A stretch of 64,000 nt of DNA, from contig NZ_CP125942.1 of NCBI RefSeq assembly GCF_039602135.1, positions 558,001 through 622,000 of the forward strand. Reading direction: 5' to 3'. Numbering within the stretch: the first letter of the stretch is position 1; every line of letters begins with the position of its first letter. The notes under the pieces were generated by a model that made no database searches, was not told the origin of the DNA, and saw only the letters and a list, made by a program, of their open reading frames with translations. Source of the DNA: Glutamicibacter sp. B1 (GTDB taxonomy: Bacteria; Actinomycetota; Actinomycetes; Actinomycetales; Micrococcaceae). This document shows, in pieces, positions 1 through 18,866 of this stretch. The translations under genes were made by a program, and so were the position numbers.

Positions 1-66
1 CCTCGGTGTAGCGAGCGCGTCACAAGGCAGGTACAAGAAGTGTCTGGATCGGATAACCTTTAAGGC
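1..66. other. Upstream flank of cysS, possible 3' end of a preceding gene
   Basis: Two plus-strand frames are open from the window edge. One ends with TAA at 61-63. The other ends with TGA at 68-70, which would overlap the cysS GTG start in a GTGA arrangement. Neither peptide tail was recognised, so I cannot say which, if either, is coding. Confidence 0.25.
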
Positions 67-1518
67 GTGAGCCTGCGATTTTATGACACCAAAACAGCAT
101 CCGTACGTGACTTTCAGCCGATCACCGAAGGCGAAGTTAAGCTGTACTACTGTGGCGCCACTGTGCAGGGCATGCCGCACGTGGGCCACGTTCGTAGCGC
201 CATCGTCTTTGATGTTTTGGTTCGCTGGCTGGAATACAGCGGGTTTGCGGTCACCACGGTTCGCAATGTTACGGACATCGACGACAAGATCCTAGAAAAG
301 TCGTCGAAGTCTTTTGCTGATGGTTTTGAAGCAGATGAGTACTACAAGCCCCGTGAAGAATGGTTTGCCCTGGCCTACCGTTTCGAACAGGAATTCGCTC
401 GCGCTTACCAAGCCTTGGGCGTTCGTCGGCCGACCTACGAGCCACGCGCAACCGGGCACATCACCGAAATGCACGAGCTGATCGCGCAGTTGATCGAGAA
501 TGGCCACGCCTACGCGGCCTCCGATGATTCAGGCGATGTGTACTTCGACGTGCGCTCCTATGCGCAGTATGGTGCCCTGACCCGACAGAAGATCGACGAT
601 ATGCAAGACGCCGCGGATTCGGATCCGCGTGGCAAGAAGGATCCACGAGACTTTGCCCTGTGGAAAGGGCACAAGGACACCGATCCACTCACCGCTTCAT
701 GGCCAAGTCCGTGGGGACGGGGACGCCCGGGATGGCACCTTGAATGCTCGGCCATGGCAGGCAAGTACCTTGGCAGCGAATTCGACATCCACGGTGGTGG
801 ACTTGACCTACGCTTCCCGCACCACGAAAACGAGATGGCACAGTCGAATGCTGCTGGGCATGGCTTCGCCAATTTCTGGATGCATAACGGCATGGTCACC
901 TATCAGGGTGAAAAGATGTCCAAGTCTATTGGCAACACCATTTCCCCAGAAGAAATGCTCGCCTTGGCCCCGGCCCGCGTGGTGCGTTACTTCCTAGGAC
1001 AGGCGCAGTACCGCTCGATGCTGGACTACCGCCCCGATTCGTTGACCGAAGCGGGAGCAGCAGTAGAACGAATCGACACCTTCATCTCCAATGCCCGTTA
1101 CCGATTGGGCGCAAACGCGTCAGCAATCGTTGCCACACAGGTGCCCGAAGCTTTTGCCGCGGCGATGGACGACGACCTGAATGTTCCGATGGGTCTTGCT
1201 GCACTGCATGAAACCGTACGCCAGGGAAACGCTTCCCTGGATCAGCACGATGACGCAGCTACGGCTACCGCCCTGGGCCAGGTATTGGCCATGACCCAGG
1301 TACTCGGATTGGACGATGCCGGTGATGAGCAAAACTCCGCAGCCTCAGCCGAGCATGAGGTATTGGATCAACTCATTCAAGCGCAGCTTGCTGAGCGCGC
1401 TGAAGCCCGAGCAGCCAAGGACTGGTCTCGCTCGGATGCGATCCGCGATGCATTGGCCGCTGCGGGAATCACGGTTCTCGACTCTGCTGACGGCGCCCGC
1501 TGGACTCTGAACAACTAG
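67..1518 (+). CDS. cysS: Cysteinyl-tRNA synthetase
   Basis: Class I aminoacyl-tRNA synthetase that charges tRNA-Cys with cysteine in the cytoplasm. At 483 residues it has normal CysRS length. The HIGH-type ATP-binding signature is HVGH at residues 38-41, preceded by the zinc-ligand cysteine C29. The downstream LECSAMAG and FPHHENE segments supply the usual remaining Cys/His/Glu zinc ligands. The KMSKS loop is at residues 283-287. Start is GTG at 67; no strong Shine-Dalgarno is visible, so the start rests on the typical SLRFYDT N-terminus. rlmB follows after 43 bases on the same strand, a common actinobacterial order. Confidence 0.97.
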   Translation: MSLRFYDTKTASVRDFQPITEGEVKLYYCGATVQGMPHVGHVRSAIVFDVLVRWLEYSGFAVTTVRNVTDIDDKILEKSSKSFADGFEADEYYKPREEWFALAYRFEQEFARAYQALGVRRPTYEPRATGHITEMHELIAQLIENGHAYAASDDSGDVYFDVRSYAQYGALTRQKIDDMQDAADSDPRGKKDPRDFALWKGHKDTDPLTASWPSPWGRGRPGWHLECSAMAGKYLGSEFDIHGGGLDLRFPHHENEMAQSNAAGHGFANFWMHNGMVTYQGEKMSKSIGNTISPEEMLALAPARVVRYFLGQAQYRSMLDYRPDSLTEAGAAVERIDTFISNARYRLGANASAIVATQVPEAFAAAMDDDLNVPMGLAALHETVRQGNASLDQHDDAATATALGQVLAMTQVLGLDDAGDEQNSAASAEHEVLDQLIQAQLAERAEARAAKDWSRSDAIRDALAAAGITVLDSADGARWTLNN

Positions 1519-1561
1519 CCGCTGATCGGCTACGACAAACTCAACTATAAGGACACATATT

Positions 1562-2509
1562 ATGAGCAAAAAGGGCCCAACCAAGGGCAGTGGTGGCAAG
1601 GGACGACGTTCCCTCGAGGGCAAGGGCCCGACCCCCAAGGCAGAAGATCGCCCGTACCACAAGGCCTACCGAGCCAAGCAGCTATCGGAGCGCTCGGCAG
1701 CTAAACGCGCCACCGGTCAGCGCACCGGCCGCATCAAGGTCAACGCTGAATTTGTCACCGGTCGTAACTCGGTAGTTGAGGCGCTGCGCGCGGGGATTCC
1801 TGCCAAGGCACTTCACGTGGCAATCCGCATTGACGTCGATGACCGCGTGCGCGAATCACTCAAGCTTGCTGCCGCGCAGGGTATTCCACTGATGGAAGCG
1901 TCGAAGCCAGAACTCGATCGCATGACCGATGACGCGATCCACCAGGGTCTTGCTCTGCAGATCCCTCCTTATGAGTACAAGGACGCCGTGCAGTTGGCGA
2001 CCAAGACCATCAAGGATTACGAGCGCGGATACTCCAACTCCCAGCCACTGTTCCTAGCACTTGATGGCATCACCGATCCACGAAACCTCGGCGCGATTGT
2101 TCGTTCGGCCTCCGCATTCGGTGCCGACGGAGTCATTATTCCTGAACGTCGAAGCGTTGGCATGACTGCTTCGGCATGGAAGACCAGTGCCGGTGCTGCG
2201 GTTCGTGTTCCGGTAGCCAAGTGCACCAACCTGACTAATGCGCTGAAGGAAATCAAGGCTGCTGGCATCTTCGTGATCGGTCTTGACGCCGGCGGAGATA
2301 TGCAACTTCCAAACTTTGAACTAGCAACCGGACCGCTGTGCATCGTGGTTGGCTCTGAAGGCAAGGGTCTATCGCGTTTGGTTCGTGAAAACTGCGATGC
2401 CATTGTTTCGATTCCGATCGACTCGGCTATGGAGTCGCTGAACGCATCGATGGCTGTAGGTATTTCACTCTACGAAGTTTCTCGTTTGCGTAACCAGGGC
2501 ACCAAGTAA
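1562..2509 (+). CDS. rlmB: 23S rRNA 2'-O-ribose methyltransferase, TrmH/SpoU family (RlmB-type)
   Basis: SAM-dependent methyltransferase of the SPOUT (knotted) class; RlmB methylates Gm2251 in the 23S P-loop. The first ~75 residues are a lysine/arginine-rich extension typical of actinobacterial members. An RNA-binding domain starting with FVTGRNSVVEAL follows. The C-terminal SpoU domain shows motif 1 (LDGITDPRNLGAIVRSA), motif 2 (VVGSEGKGLSRLV) and motif 3 (SIPI...ESLNASMAV). ATG at 1562 is preceded by AAGGA. It lies just downstream of cysS and directly upstream of an rRNA operon. Family is certain; the exact target nucleotide is inferred from the family. Confidence 0.93.
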   Translation: MSKKGPTKGSGGKGRRSLEGKGPTPKAEDRPYHKAYRAKQLSERSAAKRATGQRTGRIKVNAEFVTGRNSVVEALRAGIPAKALHVAIRIDVDDRVRESLKLAAAQGIPLMEASKPELDRMTDDAIHQGLALQIPPYEYKDAVQLATKTIKDYERGYSNSQPLFLALDGITDPRNLGAIVRSASAFGADGVIIPERRSVGMTASAWKTSAGAAVRVPVAKCTNLTNALKEIKAAGIFVIGLDAGGDMQLPNFELATGPLCIVVGSEGKGLSRLVRENCDAIVSIPIDSAMESLNASMAVGISLYEVSRLRNQGTK

Positions 2510-2525
2510 CGCTCTGCGTTGATGA

Positions 2526-2567
2526 ATGGGCCTGTACCTGTCCTCGGACGGGTACAGGCCCATTTTT
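2526..2567 (+). terminator. Intrinsic terminator after rlmB
   Basis: Inverted repeat with arms GGGCCTGTACC and GGTACAGGCCC around a ten-base loop, followed by ATTTTTAG. It ends the cysS-rlmB transcript before the rRNA promoter. Confidence 0.9.
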
Positions 2568-2796
2568 AGTAACGTGACCCGCTTCATAACAACAAATTTC
2601 AGTTGTTTTTGGGCAGAATTCACTCACGAGGCCCCGAAAAGCGCATGAACTCGGGGTTTTTGTGGGGAAAGGCGAGTGGACAGGCCGATTTTGCCTCTGG
2701 TGGGAATCCGTGTAAAGTTTTATCTCGCGCCGCTGATCCGGACGGGCCGAAATGGTCTGAAGGAAACAGTGGGGTGAACGAGCTGGAAACGTCGAG

Positions 2797-2824
2797 TTGA
2801 CTTTGGTTGACGCGGTGGTAAGCT
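2797..2824 (+). promoter_or_regulatory. rRNA operon 1 promoter (sigma-70 type)
   Basis: TTGACT at 2797-2802, 16 bases, then TAAGCT at 2819-2824. A second TTGACG at 2807 overlaps the spacer. Operon 2 has the same architecture (TTGACC, 16 bases, TAGGCT) in otherwise different sequence, which supports the assignment. Sequence identity between the operons begins at 2826, about where transcription should start. Confidence 0.75.
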
Positions 2825-2887
2825 TGAAAAGTTGCTCCGGAGCGAAGCAGTCACTGGTTTTGTGGTGGTTGTGGTGTCGAGAGTGTT

Positions 2888-2917
2888 TGTTGTTTGAGAA
2901 CTCAATAGTGTGCCAAG
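2888..2917 (+). promoter_or_regulatory. rRNA leader antitermination (boxA-like) element
   Basis: The leader carries TGTTTGAGAACTCAATAGTG, which matches the boxA-containing leader element known from actinobacterial rRNA operons. A related copy, GTTTGGGAACTGTATAGTG, precedes the 23S gene at 5064-5082, as expected if antitermination is reinforced in the spacer. Confidence 0.6.
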
Positions 2918-3070
2918 TTTGTTGATACCGAATTATTTTTATTTGGTGAATACATAACATTTGCTTGAGGCATTACACCCCCGTGTAGTGTTCTTGAGTG
3001 TTTTTTATTCGCCAGGATTTTTTCATTGATTCTCCCTTATTTTCCGAGGGGTTTCGGTGGCTTTTTGTTT

Positions 3071-8340
<5,270 letters not shown>

Positions 8341-8489
8341 ACTATAAAACAATAATTTGCTAGCAAAGTTAGTATGCTGTTCGCGTTCACTATGCGGTTA
8401 CGAGACAACAACCTCGAACCATAAAAACATGAGATAAGTTTTAACACCGGAAACATGACCAAGAGTGATGGTTTGTGTGCTTCGTGATT

Positions 8490-8607
8490 GTTACGGCGGT
8501 CATAGCGTGGGGGAAACGCCCGGTCCCATACCGAACCCGGAAGCTAAGGCCCATTGCGCCGATGGTACTGCACTCGTGAGGGTGTGGGAGAGTAGGTCAC
8601 CGCCGGA
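8490..8607 (+). rRNA. 5S ribosomal RNA, operon 1
   Basis: Begins GTTACGGCGGTCATAGCG and ends GTCACCGCCGGA. Helix I closes as CGGCGGT with ACCGCCG. The internal CCGAACCCGGAAGCTAAG and GGGAGAGTAGGTC segments are typical. Confidence 0.95.
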
Positions 8608-8628
8608 CTTAACCTAAAGAATATGGTT

Positions 8629-8668
8629 TGAGGCCCTGGACACTATGGTGTTCAGGGCCTCACCTGTT
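8629..8668 (+). terminator. rRNA operon 1 terminator
   Basis: Hairpin TGAGGCCCTGGACAC and GTGTTCAGGGCCTCA with a TATG loop, followed by CCTGTTTA. The same hairpin follows operon 2. Confidence 0.85.
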
Positions 8669-8852
8669 TAACCACAAAAGCTGCTGTTTGGTTGGTGGGG
8701 TTGAGGCGTAGCTCAACCACTATTTTTCTGTTTGCTTATTTGGGCGCTTAGTCCTGCATCTGAAAGCAAAAATGGGTCACGAATTTTCTGTGTTTCTTCA
8801 TTAGTCGTAGTGTCTAGAGAAACCACCTACCCAGGCGACCATGGAGACAATG

Positions 8853-10229
8853 ATGTCCATCAAGCAAATGTCATTCCTTGAAAAACTACGGAGTGTTCTT
8901 CCTAGTGAATTGATAGTCCAGGACGAACTCGTCTTATCCGAAAACTCCAGGGACTTTGGTCAGCTTGCCGTCGAGCCGCTTCAACCTATTGCGGTTGTCT
9001 TCCCCACGCAAGTTCAGCAGGTTCAACAAGTGATGCGACTGGCCACCGAATTTTCGATACCTGTTATCAGCCGAGGGGCAGGAACAGGCGTTTCGGGCGG
9101 TGTTCACGTAATCGGTCAAGCAGTCATTCTGAACTTGAGCAAGATGAACCGGATCATCGAGATTCGCCCCGATGACGAAATAGCTGTCGTAGAACCGGGC
9201 GTTATCAATCAGGAGCTGAATATAGCAGCGGCCAAATATGGATTGATGTACGCCCCTGATCCGGCCAGCTATAAGATGTCGACCTTGGGCGGAAATATCG
9301 CGACAAATGCCGGTGGACTGCGTTGCGCGAAGTATGGAGTAACTCGTGAATCAGTGCTCTCGCTAGACGTCGTCCTTGCCGATGGTCGCTTGATTCGAGT
9401 AGGTAAGAATACGTTTAAAGGAGTAGCCGGTTACGATCTGACCGCTTTGTTCACTGGATCTGAGGGCACCTTAGGGATTGTCGTCAGAGCAGTACTTAGA
9501 TTGCGCTACCTGCCTGTGGACGAACGAGACCTTTCGTTACTTTTCCCTACCTTGGAAGACGCGGTCCACGGTGTACAAATCATTGCAAAGGCCACAATCC
9601 AACCAGCCATCCTTGAACTAATCGACCACGCAACGATGCAAGTATTAGACGAGCAGTATTCCACTAGTTTAGCTGATGCGGGCGGCGCTATGCTGTTGAT
9701 CAGACTTGACGGATACGGTGCAATGCGCGAAGAAGAAGTCATCCGTTATTCTTTCGCCAATCACAACGTAGTAGTCAGCGTCGAAGGCAGCAGTGAAGCT
9801 ACTCAACTCATCGAGATGCGACGTACAAGCCGAGGCGATACGAAAGATGATGCATACAGGACAGGGGAAGATGTCGCTATTCCCAAAAGTAAAATGGTTG
9901 AATACGTTCGTCGCCTGCAAAAGGTCGCTAAACAAGAGCGAGTGCAGATGCGGTTGATTTCTCACGTTGGAGACGGGAATCTACACCCTACATTCTCTGT
10001 GGAACCTAACGATGGCTCGGATCCACTGGACCGGCTAAATCGTGTCGTTGAAACTTCGGTGCGGCTTGCCCTTGAAATGGGTGGAACGATAACCGGCGAG
10101 CATGGCGTCGGACTGATTAAGAAGGATTGGCTCCCTTGGGAACAATCTACAGAGGTTCTCCAGATTCAAAAAGACATTAAATCGCTTTTGGATCCATCGG
10201 GCATCCTGAACCCTGGTAAAGCTATCTAG
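8853..10229 (+). CDS. FAD-linked oxidase, GlcD family (glycolate oxidase / D-lactate dehydrogenase type)
   Basis: Flavoenzyme of the VAO/PCMH fold, probably oxidising a 2-hydroxy acid such as glycolate or D-lactate. The N-terminal FAD_binding_4 domain shows SRGAGTGVSGGVH, GGNIATNAGG and GSEGTLGIV. The C-terminal FAD-oxidase domain shows SHVGDGNLHP and the GEHGVGLIKK signature. From ATG 8853 it is 458 residues, normal for GlcD. An ATG at 8841 is in frame, but GGAG at 8843-8846 sits six bases from 8853 and favours the later start. It stands alone between two rRNA operons, with no GlcE/GlcF partner in view. Substrate cannot be read from sequence; it could also be an FAD-dependent D-lactate dehydrogenase. 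Confidence 0.85.
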   Translation: MSIKQMSFLEKLRSVLPSELIVQDELVLSENSRDFGQLAVEPLQPIAVVFPTQVQQVQQVMRLATEFSIPVISRGAGTGVSGGVHVIGQAVILNLSKMNRIIEIRPDDEIAVVEPGVINQELNIAAAKYGLMYAPDPASYKMSTLGGNIATNAGGLRCAKYGVTRESVLSLDVVLADGRLIRVGKNTFKGVAGYDLTALFTGSEGTLGIVVRAVLRLRYLPVDERDLSLLFPTLEDAVHGVQIIAKATIQPAILELIDHATMQVLDEQYSTSLADAGGAMLLIRLDGYGAMREEEVIRYSFANHNVVVSVEGSSEATQLIEMRRTSRGDTKDDAYRTGEDVAIPKSKMVEYVRRLQKVAKQERVQMRLISHVGDGNLHPTFSVEPNDGSDPLDRLNRVVETSVRLALEMGGTITGEHGVGLIKKDWLPWEQSTEVLQIQKDIKSLLDPSGILNPGKAI

Positions 10230-10330
10230 ATAAATCAGCAGTTTGGGTTCGTCTGTTCGTACAATTCGCCGGATGCAAAAGGATTATGTGATCAGATTGC
10301 GCCGGGTGTAGAGTAAAAACGTCTTGTTCG

Positions 10331-10407
10331 CGGGATATGGCGCAGTTTGGTAGCGCGCGTCGTTCGGGACGACGAGGTCGCAGGTTCAAATCCTGTTATC
10401 CCGACCA
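10331..10407 (+). tRNA. tRNA-Pro (CGG)
   Basis: Acceptor stem CGGGATA pairs with TATCCCG and ACCA is encoded. The anticodon stem CGTCG/CGACG closes the loop TTCGGGA, giving anticodon CGG. The T-arm GGTTCAAATCC is intact. Confidence 0.95.
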
Positions 10408-10420
10408 ATGACGGCTAAGT

Positions 10421-10458
10421 GGCATTCAGTTCTATTTTGAACTGGGTGCCCTTTCTGT
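10421..10458 (+). terminator. Terminator after tRNA-Pro
   Basis: Twelve-pair hairpin GGCATTCAGTTC with GAACTGGGTGCC (two G-U pairs), loop TATTTT, followed by CTTTCTGTTG. Confidence 0.7.
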
Positions 10459-10692
10459 TGTCACGACATATTGATGCTGCTGGCTCAGAAAAGGCTTCGG
10501 GGACAAGTAATTACGGTGCAATACAACGACATCGTTCGCTCAGTCCTTTATATGTGGGACACGAGCTGTAGATCACTCGAGGATATCGCCTCTGGATGTG
10601 CGTTCGTGGAACTTTTTAGGTATAGTTATATCTCGTGCTAAGGCATTCATTGGTGTTCGGATTACCGATCAAGAATGGATAGCTTGTCATAT

Positions 10693-10764
10693 TGGGATAT
10701 GGTGTAATTGGCAACACAACGGTTTCTGGTTCCGTCATTCTAGGTTCGAGTCCTGGTATCCCAG
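10693..10764 (+). tRNA. tRNA-Gln (CTG)
   Basis: Acceptor TGGGATA pairs with TATCCCA; the anticodon loop TTCTGGT gives CTG. CCA is not encoded. The sequence GGTGTAATTGGCAACAC is a typical tRNA-Gln D-arm. Confidence 0.93.
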
Positions 10765-10812
10765 CGCTTCATCAAAGTTATTTGGTGAGTTGAAGATTCG
10801 TCTTCAGCATAC

Positions 10813-10885
10813 GGCCCCATCGTATAGCGGCCTAGTACTCCGCCCTCTCACGGCGGCAACACGGGTTCGAATCCCGTTGGGGTCA
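10813..10885 (+). tRNA. tRNA-Glu (CTC)
   Basis: Acceptor GGCCCCA pairs with TGGGGTC. The anticodon stem CCGCC/GGCGG closes the loop CTCTCAC, giving CTC. It lies 48 bases after tRNA-Gln, probably in one transcript. Confidence 0.95.
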
Positions 10886-10890
10886 CAAAT

Positions 10891-10920
10891 ATCGCGGAAC
10901 TTCGGTTCCGCGATTTTTTT
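10891..10920 (+). terminator. Terminator after tRNA-Gln/Glu
   Basis: Perfect ten-pair stem ATCGCGGAAC with GTTCCGCGAT, TTCG tetraloop, then a seven-T tract. Confidence 0.95.
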
Positions 10921-12250
10921 ATGCCCAAAACTGTCAGTGGATTACATTCATTCAAAGCATGTCGTTGTGGTGTTAGCCCTAGTGGTTTTGTGTTTTTTGG
11001 GAGTTCTGTAAACCTTTTTGGCACTTAACCCTCCATAACGCTCGACAGGATGGTGAAAGTCGTCTTGAACACCGCAACTCGAGTTTGAACGAGGAATCTC
11101 TGGAGCTGCGAATTCTTAGACTGGACACATCGCGAGTCAAAGACAGTGTTGCTATTCAGGGCTTTGCCCCGAGTACTTGCACCTGAATAGTGCTCTTGTT
11201 TCCGTACTCCTAGAAATAGAAAACCGTCAGGACGAAAGCATGGGAGCGGGTATAGGCTACCTGCTACGTTCATAATGGTTGGCGCCGATTTGATGGGACC
11301 AAGTATCAAATACTATTCATGAGGCTATTGTCTGTGGCCCGTGAGTCAGCAACCACAGTTCGTTATTGGCAAATGATCCATGAAGCATCAACCCGTGTAT
11401 GGACGGATAACGGTACTGAACTTTGAAACGGGAAATGTTCCCCTTGCTGATGCATTCACATGACGAGTAGTTAGTTTTAGGAACAGAGTCCGGGATTGCT
11501 CCTTCTGCCGAATGCGCTCATGCTGCACTATCCGTTCTCATCTTGGTTTCTTTGTCATTTACGGTCTAGAAGAAAGATAGCGGGGGAGAAAGGATGCCGG
11601 AATACTAGGAACGCGAACCGGACAGACAAGTACCCAGGGCTAAGCGGAGCTATAACCACGGGCCGGAGGCAGAGAACTGGCGTGCGGCCAATATGTGATT
11701 AGCATGTCGCAAGTGGTTTCATCTCCCGGTGATATAGCTTTCAGTACTAACTACTTGTGGAACGGGCAGAGTCCAGCGCCGCTAAGAATGAACTAAGACG
11801 TTCGTGTAGAAGGGCATGGTTGCCTGACTACTCCAAGAACAGTCACGACAAGGAACCGGCGAACTGGCTAGTTCCATATCGTGTGTGGCCGTGACCGGCA
11901 CTAGGGCGAACCGCTCAGATCGGGCTGTCTGTTTTGCGACGAGTGGTTGTATCGCAACCATCGGAAAGTTCGTGTTGTTGCGGAGCTGTTCATCATGGTT
12001 TTTTGAAACCAATACCGTCGTCGAAAGAGAATCTGATACCCAGTAGGAATAAGCGCTGATCTTCCTTGCAGCCCGATGTTGCCGGCGCTTTATTCATGTG
12101 TAACGACAGTCACCTCCAAAAGTACCAATCTGATTTGTAACTTCGTGAAAACCTCTGTATAGTTTTTATCTGCTGCCGGAACGGAAACAACACGGAATCT
12201 ACGAGTTGTTTACCCGGTAGCCAATCACTTTTCACCGAAAGGTTTCACCG
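10921..12250. other. Gene-poor region between the tRNA cluster and rRNA operon 2
   Basis: About 1.3 kb with only short open frames (under 100 codons) on both strands, none recognised and none with a convincing ribosome-binding site. Base composition looks less GC-biased at third positions than neighbouring genes. One short frame (11319-11423) ends in WTDNGTEL, resembling the second catalytic motif of DDE integrases, so the region may hold decayed mobile DNA. Confidence 0.55.
11319..11426 (+). pseudogene. Possible remnant of a DDE (rve-type) transposase/integrase
   Basis: A 35-codon frame from ATG 11319 reads TRVWTDNGTEL and then a TGA stop. The D-N-G-T-E block is characteristic of the central Asp motif in IS3/IS481 transposases and retroviral-type integrases. 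The flanking frames contain stops, and neither the first Asp motif nor the final Glu motif was found. The match is short and could be chance. Confidence 0.25.
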
Positions 12251-12253
12251 GTT

Positions 12254-12281
12254 TTGACCGGTTCTTGAAACATGGTAGGCT
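12254..12281 (+). promoter_or_regulatory. rRNA operon 2 promoter
   Basis: TTGACC at 12254-12259, 16 bases, TAGGCT at 12276-12281. Identity with operon 1 begins at 12283. Confidence 0.75.
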
Positions 12282-12344
12282 AGAAAAGTTGCTCCGGAGC
12301 GAAGCAGTCACTGGTTTTGTGGTGGTTGTGGTGTCGAGAGTGTT

Positions 12345-12374
12345 TGTTGTTTGAGAACTCAATAGTGTGCCAAG
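12345..12374 (+). promoter_or_regulatory. rRNA leader antitermination (boxA-like) element, operon 2
   Basis: Identical copy of the operon 1 leader element (TGTTTGAGAACTCAATAGTG). Confidence 0.6.
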
Positions 12375-12527
12375 TTTGTTGATACCGAATTATTTTTATT
12401 TGGTGAATACATAACATTTGCTTGAGGCATTGCACCCCCGTGTAGTGTTCTTGAGTGTTTTTTATTCGCCAGGATTTTTTCATTGATTCTCCCTTATTTT
12501 CCGAGGGGTTTCGGTGGCTTTTTGTTT

Positions 12528-17800
<5,273 letters not shown>

Positions 17801-17949
17801 ACTATAAAACAATAATTTGCTAGCAAAGTTAGTATGCTGTTCGCGTTCACTATGCGGTTACGAGACAACAACCTCGAACCATAAAAACATGAGATAAGTT
17901 TTAACACCGGAAACATGACCAAGAGTAATGGTTTGTGTGCTTCGTGATT

Positions 17950-18067
17950 GTTACGGCGGTCATAGCGTGGGGGAAACGCCCGGTCCCATACCGAACCCGG
18001 AAGCTAAGGCCCATTGCGCCGATGGTACTGCACTCGTGAGGGTGTGGGAGAGTAGGTCACCGCCGGA
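17950..18067 (+). rRNA. 5S ribosomal RNA, operon 2
   Basis: Identical to the operon 1 5S gene, with the same 23S-5S spacer except one substitution. Confidence 0.95.
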
Positions 18068-18088
18068 CTTAACCTAAAGAATATGGTT

Positions 18089-18128
18089 TGAGGCCCTGGA
18101 CACTATGGTGTTCAGGGCCTCACCTGTT
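18089..18128 (+). terminator. rRNA operon 2 terminator
   Basis: Same TGAGGCCCTGGACAC / GTGTTCAGGGCCTCA hairpin as operon 1. Divergence between the operons begins three bases after the feature. Confidence 0.85.
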
Positions 18129-18131
18129 TAA

Positions 18132-18634
18132 GCCGTCCGCGCACCCACGGCGTTGATTCGTTCGTCATCTCTTGATGACAGTTTTTGGAACCGCTGGCTG
18201 GCACTTTGCCCAGGGCTGCCAAATTAAATCGTATGGGGCCGGCTGTACGGGAGAGGCCGCGCGTCTAGCTAGTGTCGCCTTCGACAGCTTCGACAGCTTC
18301 GACTGCTGCGACTCCGTCGAATAGTTCACCGCTGCACTTGCCTCATAGGCTTACACAAGGCGATGTATGGCGTATGGAGAGCTCAGCAGGCCAACACTTG
18401 ATCCATGCACGGCAGGACGCGCTTCAGCGCCTGCGCCGGCGAACTCTAATGCAGCGCTCAATTTGCCTTTGGACCTCAGTTATTCGGCGACTGCTTATCT
18501 TCAAATATGGCGAAGGACACCCTTTAGTCGGGCATCCTGGATTGGCACGTATCCGTTGGGACTGATAGACTTATTGAGTTATCGCAATTGCGAATGACAT
18601 CGTAGATTTCCCATGGTTAGCCATGAGGTATAGA
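18132..18634. other. Spacer between operon 2 and the orphan 5S gene
   Basis: About 500 bases with no recognisable gene. It contains a short tandem repeat of TTCGACAGC (three imperfect units near 18280-18303). A 97-codon open frame at 18272-18565 begins inside this repeat, has no ribosome-binding site and no recognised domain, so I do not call it. Confidence 0.5.
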
Positions 18635-18752
18635 GTTACGGCGATCATAGCGTGGGGGAAACGCCCGGTCCCATACCGAACCCGGAAGCTAAGACCCACA
18701 GCGCCGATGGTACTGCACTCGGGAGGGTGTGGGAGAGTAGGTCATCGCCGGG
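18635..18752 (+). rRNA. Isolated third 5S ribosomal RNA
   Basis: Full-length 5S with no adjacent 16S or 23S. It differs from the operon 5S genes in helix I, where GGCGGT/ACCGCC becomes GGCGAT/ATCGCC, so the pairing is kept by a compensatory change. Further changes are GGCCCATTGCG to GACCCACAGCG and CTCGTGAGG to CTCGGGAGG. The gene keeps its own terminator and looks functional. Confidence 0.93.
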
Positions 18753-18763
18753 CATAATTTGCC

Positions 18764-18800
18764 GAAGGCCCTAAACGAGAGTTCAGGGCCTTCGATGTTT
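18764..18800 (+). terminator. Terminator after the orphan 5S gene
   Basis: Hairpin GAAGGCCCT with AGGGCCTTC followed by GATGTTTAA. It is related in layout to the operon terminators but different in sequence. Confidence 0.8.
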
Positions 18801-18817
18801 AACTACTGCTAAAGCAA

Positions 18818-18858
18818 AAAGCTCGGAGACCGAGAATCGCTTCTTGGTCTCCGAGCTT
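18818..18858 (-). terminator. Terminator of the minus-strand trehalose/ABC gene cluster
   Basis: Arms AAGCTCGGAGACC and GGTCTCCGAGCTT. On the minus strand the hairpin is followed by TTTTTGC, so it ends transcription from the ABC ATPase gene. Confidence 0.85.
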
Positions 18859-18866
18859 CACGGGCT

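Noticed and set aside
10598..11011. 137-codon plus-strand frame spanning tRNA-Gln and tRNA-Glu
   Set aside because: It overlaps two clear tRNA genes and a terminator, so it is not coding.
11025..12012. Short frames of 68-94 codons in the gene-poor region
   Set aside because: No ribosome-binding sites, no domains, atypical residue composition; they probably arise by chance.
18272..18565. 97-codon frame in the spacer before the orphan 5S
   Set aside because: It starts in a tandem repeat, has no ribosome-binding site and shows no domain. Kept as gene-free region.
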